From assembly GCA_021789355.1 (NCBI GenBank), contig JAJYJR010000410.1:1-5717 (forward strand): DNA of 5,717 nt, given 5' to 3'. The DNA comes from Chloroflexota bacterium (lineage in GTDB: Bacteria; Chloroflexota; Limnocylindria; Limnocylindrales; CSP1-4). This document shows, piece after piece, positions 1-4,816 of the stretch. Position 1 is the stretch's first letter, and every line of letters begins with the position of its first letter. Position numbers and translations under genes: made by a program. The notes beneath the pieces are model-generated. The model saw nothing but the letters and a program-made list of their open reading frames with translations, was not told the DNA's origin and ran no database searches.

Positions 1-996
1 GAGGTGCTCGCCAGCTACGGCATCACGCCGGGATCGATGGGCTGCGAGATCCGCTCGATCATGGCGACGGTCGAGCTCGGCGAGGTGCGCCCGGGCGTGC
101 CGGTCTTCATGGACCGGGCCGCGTTCGAGGGCGCCGACCTGATCGTGCCGATCAACCGGGTCAAGCCGCACACCGACTTCACCGGCGAGATCGAGAGCGG
201 CCTCGCCAAGATGATCGCCATCGGTCTCGGCAAGCAGAAGGGCGCCGACACGTTCCACCGCCAGGGGTTCGCCACGTTCCACGAGCTGATCCCGGCGGTC
301 GCGGCCTACACCCTGGCGCACGCGCCCATACCGTTCGGCCTGGCCCTCGTCGAGAACGGCCACGCCCGCCTGGTGCACCTCGAGGCGGTTCCTGCCGGCC
401 GCATCGCCGAGCGCGAGCGCGAGCTGCTCCGCCTGGCTCGCGGCGCCATGGCCCGCCTCCCGCTTCGCGCCATCGACGTGCTGGTGCTCGATCGCATCGG
501 CAAGGACATCAGCGGCCTCGGCATGGACTCCAACGTGGTCGGTCGCTACTACAGCGGGCCCACCGGCATCCCGCCCGCGGTCCAGCGCATCGTGGTCCGC
601 GACCTGACCGCGGAGACCGAGGGCAACGCGGTGGGCATCGGCATGGCCGACGTGGTGCTCCGGCGCGTGGTCGAGCGGATGGACCAGCGCAAGACGTACG
701 TGAACTGCATCACCGCCAAGACGCCGGAGGGGGCCCGGGTGGCGCTGACGGTGGATACCGACCGGGAGGCCCTGGCGGTGGCGCTCGCCTGCTGCCTGCG
801 GGTGGTCCCGGCGGACGCGAAGATCGTGCGGATCCGCGATACCAAGCACCTCGATCTCCTCTACGTGAGCGCGCCGGCCCTCGACGAGCTGCTCGCCACC
901 GGCACCTGCGAGCTGCTCGAGCCGCCCCACCCGATCCGCTTCGATGAGGCGGGCATGTTCGCCGAGGGCGGACCGTGGGGCGGCGCTTCCGGGTGA
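1..996 (+). CDS. LarA-family nickel-pincer-cofactor isomerase homologue (5' partial)
   Basis: This is the C-terminal 331 residues of a protein resembling LarA, the lactate racemase that uses a nickel-pincer nucleotide (NPN) cofactor. The frame is open from base 1 and a GTG at base 4 lies inside conserved-looking sequence, so the true start is upstream. Counting from that GTG, the stretch NRVKPHTDFTG (51-61) followed by GLAKMIAIGLGKQKG (66-80) and TFH (83-85) resembles the LarA segment that holds the cofactor. H56 would match catalytic His174, K69 the cofactor-bearing Lys184, and H85 the Ni ligand His200. The K69-H85 spacing of 16 equals the LarA spacing as I remember it. The other catalytic histidine (LarA His108) would lie upstream of the window. 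Family members isomerise alpha-hydroxy acids or related compounds; the substrate here cannot be inferred. No larB, larC or larE maturation gene is visible. The family call is confident; enzymatic activity is inferred. Confidence 0.8.
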   Translation, partial: EVLASYGITPGSMGCEIRSIMATVELGEVRPGVPVFMDRAAFEGADLIVPINRVKPHTDFTGEIESGLAKMIAIGLGKQKGADTFHRQGFATFHELIPAVAAYTLAHAPIPFGLALVENGHARLVHLEAVPAGRIAERERELLRLARGAMARLPLRAIDVLVLDRIGKDISGLGMDSNVVGRYYSGPTGIPPAVQRIVVRDLTAETEGNAVGIGMADVVLRRVVERMDQRKTYVNCITAKTPEGARVALTVDTDREALAVALACCLRVVPADAKIVRIRDTKHLDLLYVSAPALDELLATGTCELLEPPHPIRFDEAGMFAEGGPWGGASG

Positions 997-1922
997 CGCG
1001 CGGGTCTGCGCGACAGATCGCCGGGCGGCTCGACCTCGCCCGACGGCGCTCGCTCGAGGCGCTCCTCGGCGACCAGGTCGTCGAGCTCAGGGACGCGACG
1101 CCACCATGGGCGACCGGTACCCGGACGTGCATCGTGACGCTGGGTGGCGGCGACCGCGTGGTGGCCCAGTGGATGCACGATCGTCGCGCCCTGGCCCGAC
1201 GCCTGCGGATGGGGCGGAAGCTGCCCCTGGCTGCGCCCTGGATCCCGGTGGCCGAGCTGCTCGGTGGAGACGCCGGCGCCCAGGACCCGTTCCTGGTCAC
1301 CCGCTTCGTCCCCGGCGAGTCCGGGCAGGGGCTGCTGGACGATGAGGAGGCGGCGGTGCTGCTCGGGCGGCGCATGGGCGAGCTCGCCCATGCCCTCGCC
1401 GGTGTGCCCACCCGCGGCCTGCGGCTCTCGACCCTGTGGGGCGACCCGGAGCGACTGGCGACCGCCGGTCGCCGCTGGCTGACCGACAGCCGGCCGACCC
1501 TTGGCACGGCAGGCTCGGCCGCCGTGGAGCGTCTGCTGGACCGCGTGCCGGCCGAGCTGGGCGGGGCGCGGCCTGTGTTCGCGCACGGCGACCTCGCGCC
1601 GGTAAACGTGCTCCTCCGCGAGGGAGTGCCGGTCGCGCTGCTGGACTTCGAGCGGGCCCGGGTGGCCCACCCGCTCTTCGACGCCGCCTGGTGGCGCTGG
1701 ATCGTGCGCCACCATCACCCGGAGCGGTGGGACGCGGCCGGCCCGGCGTTCTTCGCCGCCGCCGGCCTCGCGCCCGAGGAAGCCACCGTGGCGCGCCTGG
1801 ACCTCCTGGCCGTCCTGCAGCTCCTGGAGATGCTCCACGGCACGCCCCGGGGGCAGGTCGCGGCCCGGGCCGAGTGGGCGGCACGGCTGCTCGGGCAACT
1901 CGGGCGACGGCCGCGCGGCTGA
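975..1922 (+). CDS. APH/choline-kinase-fold phosphotransferase
   Basis: This 315-residue protein has the aminoglycoside phosphotransferase fold, whose members transfer phosphate from ATP to a small molecule such as an antibiotic, choline or sugar. The catalytic loop is AHGDLAPVNVLL, with HGD at 204-206 and N211. The metal-binding motif is LLDFERA with D224, followed by the HPLFDAAWW helix typical of the family. The N-lobe strand RVVAQWM (61-67) has Gln65 where many kinases have the beta-3 lysine; sugar-kinase relatives such as NahK tolerate this. The start is GTG at 975, preceded by GAGGG at 964-968 with a six-base gap, giving a 22-base overlap with the upstream gene. An alternative GTG at 993 overlaps the upstream stop as GTGA. 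Either start implies translational coupling with the LarA-like gene and a shared transcript. The substrate is unknown. Nothing suggests an antibiotic-resistance role in particular. Confidence 0.85.
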   Translation: MGRRFRVTRGSARQIAGRLDLARRRSLEALLGDQVVELRDATPPWATGTRTCIVTLGGGDRVVAQWMHDRRALARRLRMGRKLPLAAPWIPVAELLGGDAGAQDPFLVTRFVPGESGQGLLDDEEAAVLLGRRMGELAHALAGVPTRGLRLSTLWGDPERLATAGRRWLTDSRPTLGTAGSAAVERLLDRVPAELGGARPVFAHGDLAPVNVLLREGVPVALLDFERARVAHPLFDAAWWRWIVRHHHPERWDAAGPAFFAAAGLAPEEATVARLDLLAVLQLLEMLHGTPRGQVAARAEWAARLLGQLGRRPRG

Positions 1923-2030
1923 GGCAGTCCCCGGCCGGGGTCCATCCGCGGCGTTCCGTGACCGAAGCCTCTGGCAGCGCGGCGGGCGATGCGCCACTAT
2001 TCGTCCCGGCAACACACGCTGGAGTCGCTG

Positions 2031-2035
2031 GGAGG
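2031..2035 (+). promoter_or_regulatory. Shine-Dalgarno for the HHE-like gene
   Basis: GGAGG lies nine bases upstream of ATG 2045. It decides the start: the frame stays open for more than 200 codons further upstream through the kinase gene, but no earlier start codon has a comparable site and the upstream sequence does not look like protein. Confidence 0.6.
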
Positions 2036-2044
2036 CAGGGTGGG

Positions 2045-2503
2045 ATGTCGCTCGCCGAGGGACGCGCCGCGTCCGCCGTGCGGCGCACGTGGCGCCAGGA
2101 GCAGCACGAGATCGCGCAGGTCGTCGCCCGGATCATCCAGGTGGCGGACGGAGCGGGCGACGTCGTCGTCGCGCTCGGCGGAGGAACGGCGCGTGGACTG
2201 CTCGACACGATCGAGCAGCACGTCCTCCCGTACCTTGACTGGGAAGAGACGATCTGCCACCCGGTGATCGACCGCGTGGCCGGCACGCCGCGGGCCAGCG
2301 GCCCGCTGCGCCTGCAGCTGGAGCAGGTCCGCGACCGGATCCTGCTGGTGGAGGCGGATTGGGCTCTGCTGCGGCACGCGCCGACGCGGGGGCAGCTCCG
2401 CGCCATACGGGCGCATCTCCGCGACCTCGCGGCCGCGCTGCGTGCGCACCTGGAGCAGGAGGACCGGATCCTCGCGCCGATGCTCGGGGCGGCGAGTGCC
2501 TGA
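2045..2503 (+). CDS. Hemerythrin (HHE)-like four-helix protein, degenerate metal site
   Basis: This 152-residue soluble protein has the pattern of bacterial HHE-cation-binding (hemerythrin-like) domains, which normally hold a diiron centre and sense or bind O2, NO or metals. Helix 1 carries QEQHE with H21. Helix 2 carries EQHVLPYLDWEE (57-68) followed by ICHPVIDR, the usual 'LPH...EE..l.P.' region. Helix 3 carries LQLEQVRDRI (91-100). Helix 4 carries RAHLEQEDRIL with H135, E139 and D140, the usual H...EE motif. Compared from memory with typical family members, the helix 2 His is Tyr63 and the helix 3 'EH' His is Gln94, so two expected ligands are missing while H21, E67/E68, H135 and E139 remain. 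H59, H72 and H124 might substitute. It probably begins a cluster with the two GlpP-like genes, 39 bases from the next start. The fold call is fairly secure. Metal binding is doubtful. Confidence 0.72.
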   Translation: MSLAEGRAASAVRRTWRQEQHEIAQVVARIIQVADGAGDVVVALGGGTARGLLDTIEQHVLPYLDWEETICHPVIDRVAGTPRASGPLRLQLEQVRDRILLVEADWALLRHAPTRGQLRAIRAHLRDLAAALRAHLEQEDRILAPMLGAASA

Positions 2504-2542
2504 ACTCGAGCCGGTGTCCCGGATCTCCGCTTGCCGGTGCCG

Positions 2543-3133
2543 ATGATCCGCACCGATCCAAACGTCCGCGCCTTCCACGCCCGGCTGCTCGCGACGCCGT
2601 GCTGCGCGGCGCTCGTCGAGCACGGCCGGCTGGACGCCGCACTCTCCAGCCCGGTCGGCATCGTCTTCGTGCTGCGCGCCGACGGGCTCGAACTTCGACC
2701 TCTGGTGACGCGCGTGCACGCCGCCGGGAAGCTCGTCGCCGTCCACCTGGACCTCATCGACGGCGTTCGCCCCGATCGGGCGGGCGTGCGGTGGCTCGGC
2801 CACGCCGGGGCCGACGCGGTGATCAGCTCGCACGGCCAGCTCATGCCGGCCATCCGCCACGAGGGGATGGTCGCGATCCACCGGCTGCTGCTGGTCCGCC
2901 GCGGTCTCCTCGGCGCCGCGCTTGCCGCCACGTCCAGGTCGGGAGCGGACATCGTGGAGGTGCTGCCGGGCGTGATCCTCCCCGAGGTCAGGGCGCTCCT
3001 GCCCTCGCCTGGCGTGCCGCTGCTCGCCGGAGGGTTCATCCGGAACGAGGAGCAGGCACGTGCCGTGCTCGCCGCCGGTGCCATCGGGGTGACCACCAGC
3101 GCCGAGAACCTGTGGGCGGTGGACCTGAGGTGA
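2543..3133 (+). CDS. glpP: GlpP-family glycerol-3-phosphate-responsive antiterminator
   Basis: This is a 196-residue cytoplasmic protein of the GlpP family. In Bacillus subtilis, GlpP with glycerol-3-phosphate binds the leader of glp mRNAs and prevents premature termination. From the ATG, recognisable blocks in order are SPVGIVFVL (36-44), HAAGKLVAVHLDLIDG (59-74), GADAVISSHG (89-98), IHRLLLV (112-118), DIVEVLPG (136-143), LLAGGFIRNEEQA (160-172) and GVTTSAENLW (182-191). Length and motif order match the family (about 190 residues), so it looks intact. ATG 2543 is chosen as the commonest codon type. In-frame TTG 2531 (GGA at 2521-2523, seven bases upstream) and GTG 2537 are possible and would add four or two residues. 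No glp catabolic genes are visible, so its RNA target is unknown. A terminator-bearing leader lies just beyond the next gene. Confidence 0.88.
   Translation: MIRTDPNVRAFHARLLATPCCAALVEHGRLDAALSSPVGIVFVLRADGLELRPLVTRVHAAGKLVAVHLDLIDGVRPDRAGVRWLGHAGADAVISSHGQLMPAIRHEGMVAIHRLLLVRRGLLGAALAATSRSGADIVEVLPGVILPEVRALLPSPGVPLLAGGFIRNEEQARAVLAAGAIGVTTSAENLWAVDLR
3127..3132 (+). promoter_or_regulatory. Shine-Dalgarno for the second GlpP-like gene
   Basis: GAGGTG sits eight bases before GTG 3141 and overlaps the last codon and stop of the upstream glpP gene. It supports the GTG start and indicates that the two paralogues are translated from one message. Confidence 0.6.
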
Positions 3134-3140
3134 GCCAGCC

Positions 3141-3701
3141 GTGCGCCTCCTGACACCGGTGTTCGTGGCCACGAACGGCCGCGAAGCGGTCGTGCCGCCC
3201 CAGGGTCTCGAGACCGGCGTCCTGCTGCGCGATCTCGACCTGATGACGCTGATCGCGGCCGCGGGCACGGCGTCGACGACCCTGGCAGTGGACCTCGACA
3301 GCGTCGAGGGGCTCAACGCCGACGCGACCGCCGCCCGGTTCCTGGCCGTGGAGCTGGGGGTCGATGTGGTCATCACGCGTCGCCCCGCGGTGGCGAGTCG
3401 CGTGGCCGCGCTCGGTCGGATCGCCCTCCTCCACGTCTTCGCGTTCGACTCGACGGGCCTCGCCCGGTCGCTCGAGGGTCATCCCCGGGAACCGGGGATC
3501 GGGACGGTCCTGTCACCCGGACCCGTGCTGGACCATCTTCCGGTCGCCGAGGTGGAGCGACTGCCTCGGCCGCTGATGGCGTATGGGTTCGTCGAGACCG
3601 CGGACCGGGCGTGGGCCCTGCTGGAGTGTGCCGACAGCGTCGTGGTCCGGCCGGCGTGTGCGGTGGAGATGGCTCTTGACAAGCGTCTTCGCGGCGGGTA
3701 G
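3141..3701 (+). CDS. Divergent GlpP-like protein (second tandem paralogue)
   Basis: This 186-residue protein starts at GTG, seven bases after the glpP stop. It aligns by eye along its length with the GlpP upstream. Its LAVDLDSVEGLNADATAARF (48-67) parallels VAVHLDLIDGVRPDRAGVRW. GVDVVITRRPAVA (73-85) parallels GADAVISSHGQLM. IALLHVFAFDS parallels the VAIHRLLLVRR region. GTVLSPG (121-127) parallels DIVEVLPG. LMAYGFVETADRAWALLECA (145-164) parallels LLAGGFIRNEEQARAVLAAG. The signature positions are altered: VHLD to VDLD, LPG to SPG, AGGF to AYGF and TTS to VRP. It therefore probably keeps the barrel-like fold but binds a different ligand, or none, and could be a partner subunit of the first GlpP. 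Its last codons use two CTT leucines, unusual in this GC-rich DNA, where they form part of a promoter. The paralogy is seen in the sequence; the role is unknown. Confidence 0.78.
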   Translation: MRLLTPVFVATNGREAVVPPQGLETGVLLRDLDLMTLIAAAGTASTTLAVDLDSVEGLNADATAARFLAVELGVDVVITRRPAVASRVAALGRIALLHVFAFDSTGLARSLEGHPREPGIGTVLSPGPVLDHLPVAEVERLPRPLMAYGFVETADRAWALLECADSVVVRPACAVEMALDKRLRGG

Positions 3702-3704
3702 AAA
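3676..3704 (+). promoter_or_regulatory. Sigma-70-type promoter driving the histidine kinase leader
   Basis: A perfect -35 TTGACA (3676-3681) is followed by a 17-base spacer and TAGAAA (3699-3704), four of six matches to TATAAT. The -10 includes the TAG stop of the second GlpP-like gene, and the -35 lies in its codons for Leu-Asp-Lys. Transcription would begin near 3711, about 33 bases before the terminator stem, so any message would carry the attenuator-like leader. Confidence 0.6.
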
Positions 3705-3722
3705 GCTGTCAGCCCAAGCTCC

Positions 3723-3746
3723 GGGACCATGACTCGGACAGGTCCC
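3723..3746 (+). promoter_or_regulatory. Candidate antiterminator hairpin overlapping the terminator stem
   Basis: GGGACC (3723-3728) is perfectly complementary to GGTCCC (3741-3746), with a 12-base loop. The last three bases of the 3' arm (3744-3746) are also the first three of the terminator's 5' arm, so the full forms of the two hairpins cannot coexist. The competition is only partial, since a six-base-pair terminator stem could still form. A regulatory role is inferred from position and overlap. Confidence 0.4.
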
Positions 3747-3778
3747 GCCCCGGTGTTGTATCGGGGCGGGTTTTGTTT
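3744..3778 (+). terminator. Intrinsic (Rho-independent) terminator
   Basis: The stem is CCCGCCCCG (3744-3752) paired with CGGGGCGGG (3762-3770), nine GC pairs around a nine-base loop, followed at once by TTTTGTTT (3771-3778). It could end transcription of the HHE/GlpP cluster. It also lies downstream of the promoter at 3676-3704 and 39 bases before the histidine kinase start, so it would attenuate kinase transcription from that promoter. Confidence 0.85.
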
Positions 3779-3798
3779 CCGCCGAGCCGGGTCGCAGC

Positions 3799-3812
3799 CG
3801 GAGGAGGCTCCG
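3799..3812 (+). promoter_or_regulatory. Shine-Dalgarno of the kinase gene within a small hairpin
   Basis: GGAGGAGG (3800-3807) is a strong ribosome binding site nine bases before ATG 3817 and fixes that start. CGGAG (3799-3803) can pair with CTCCG (3808-3812) around a GAGG loop, so half of the site would be in a five-base-pair stem and half in the loop. Confidence 0.55.
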
Positions 3813-3816
3813 CTCC

Positions 3817-4689
3817 ATGGTCCTCAGGATCGACCAGCCACCGCCTGAGCTTTCCGTGGTGCCATCGGGCGCATCGCCTGACGCCGCCGGTGCCGCCAGG
3901 GCGGGCCGAGCGGCCAGAGGCGGGGAACCCGCACCGTGGTTGGCCGCGGATGGCAGTGGGCCTGCGAAGACGTTGCGCTCGATCCTCGCCGCCGCGGCCG
4001 CGCACGAGCTCCGCTCCACGCTCGCCCTTGTCAGCGGCTACAGCCAGAGCCTGCAGCACCTGGCGCTGGACGCGGCGACTCGCCGCCAGTACCTCGATCG
4101 GATCGTTTCAGCCGCCACCACGCTGACGGAGTGCGCGGACGAGCTCGTGGGCCTGGCGGACGACGATCGCCCGGCCCTGCGGCGCGAACCGATCGCCGTC
4201 TCCTGGCTGATCGAGCGTGCGGTCCGCGAGCTGACGGCGGGCGAGGGCGGCGAGATCGGCTGCGACATCGCGCCGGGCCTTCCGCTGGTCGAGGTGGATG
4301 CCGCGTGGGTGCTCCACGTGATCAGGAACCTGGTCACGAACGCCCGCCGGCATGGCGCCGGCTCGACCGGAGTGATGATCCGCGCCCGCCATGCGGGGGA
4401 CAGCGTGATCGTGAGCGTGCAGGACGAGGGTCCCGGCGTCGAGCCCGAGGATCGCCCGCACCTCTTCGAGCCCTTCTACCGGGGCGCCCGCGCACGCACC
4501 ACCGGAGTCCCGGGATCCGGCATTGGCCTGTACGTGTGCCGGCGCCTCGTCGAGGCCCACGGCGGCGAGATCTGGTTCGACTCCCCCCGGGACGGCACGT
4601 CGATCTCGTTCAGCCTGCCGTTGTGGCACGCGCCCGATGGGCATCGGCCGGCGCGGATTGCCGAGGACGACCCACTCGCGCTCGGCTGA
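3817..4689 (+). CDS. Soluble sensor-less histidine kinase
   Basis: This 290-residue protein has the core of a two-component histidine kinase. The dimerisation/phosphoacceptor helix carries AHELRSTLALVSGY (62-75) with H63; the Pro usual after HELR[ST] is Thr67. A second helix follows at about 90-114. The ATPase domain has the N box HVIRNLVTNARRHG (167-180, N171 and N175), the G1 box DEGPGV (203-208), the F box LFEPFY (216-221) and the G2 box GSGIGLYV (233-240). The C-terminus ends in the usual GTSISFSLPL strand plus a short charged tail. The first 50 residues are Pro/Ala/Gly-rich and hydrophilic, with no membrane segment and no recognisable PAS, GAF or HAMP domain, so the signal must come from elsewhere or from a partner protein. 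No response regulator gene follows; the next gene encodes a membrane protein. Autophosphorylation looks feasible because the key residues are present. The promoter and terminator upstream suggest attenuation control. Confidence 0.87.
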   Translation: MVLRIDQPPPELSVVPSGASPDAAGAARAGRAARGGEPAPWLAADGSGPAKTLRSILAAAAAHELRSTLALVSGYSQSLQHLALDAATRRQYLDRIVSAATTLTECADELVGLADDDRPALRREPIAVSWLIERAVRELTAGEGGEIGCDIAPGLPLVEVDAAWVLHVIRNLVTNARRHGAGSTGVMIRARHAGDSVIVSVQDEGPGVEPEDRPHLFEPFYRGARARTTGVPGSGIGLYVCRRLVEAHGGEIWFDSPRDGTSISFSLPLWHAPDGHRPARIAEDDPLALG

Positions 4690-4729
4690 CGCGGCGACAA
4701 CCCCTGCCCCGGCGGTTCGGCGCGATCCT

Positions 4730-4738
4730 TGCCATAAT
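4730..4738 (+). promoter_or_regulatory. Extended -10 promoter for the PAP2-type gene
   Basis: TGCCATAAT matches the extended -10 consensus TGnTATAAT with one mismatch. No good -35 lies 16-18 bases upstream (GGCGGT-like), which is acceptable for extended -10 promoters. Transcription would start near 4745, giving a leader of about 70 bases. No clear intrinsic terminator separates it from the kinase gene. Confidence 0.4.
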
Positions 4739-4792
4739 CCGCCGGACAGCCTGCCTGTCTCCCCTTCCGCCAGTCAGCAGCTCGGGGTCCAG

Positions 4793-4816
4793 ATGACGGA
4801 CGCTCCTCAACCGTGA
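4793..4816 (+). other. Seven-codon upstream ORF overlapping the PAP2-type start
   Basis: The ATG at 4793 opens the short frame MTDAPQP, whose TGA (4814-4816) shares one base with ATG 4816 of the next gene. GGGG at 4784-4787 is a weak possible ribosome site five bases upstream. Since the PAP2-type gene lacks a good Shine-Dalgarno, termination-reinitiation from this mini-ORF could supply its ribosomes. There is no evidence that it is translated. Confidence 0.3.

Noticed and set aside
1929..1940. Perfect palindrome CCCCGGCCGGGG after the kinase gene
   Set aside because: It has no loop and no following T tract, so it is not supported as an intrinsic terminator. A short GC palindrome is likely by chance at this composition.
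1971..2000. Possible promoter upstream of the HHE-like gene (CTGGCA, 18 bases, CACTAT)
   Set aside because: The -10 matches the consensus at only three of six positions, too weak to list although a promoter in this 122-base gap is plausible.
861..2015. A 384-codon open frame on the - strand
   Set aside because: It lies opposite the kinase gene, is Arg/Pro/Gly-rich with no recognisable motif, and has the composition expected of the complement of a GC-rich coding frame.
1436..2044. In-frame upstream extension of the HHE-like gene by about 200 codons
   Set aside because: The extension overlaps the kinase gene in another frame and is Arg/Ala/Gly/Pro-rich. The GGAGG at 2031-2035 supports ATG 2045.
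1297..3376. Two very long overlapping - strand open frames (619 and 459 codons)
   Set aside because: They run across several well-supported + strand genes, are low complexity in Ser/Arg/Ala, and show no domain. They are composition shadows.
3729..3848. A 39-codon upstream ORF running through the terminator into the kinase start
   Set aside because: Its ATG has no adequate ribosome site (CGGGA only two bases away) and its residues simply reflect the terminator stem. Leader-peptide control cannot be excluded but is not supported.
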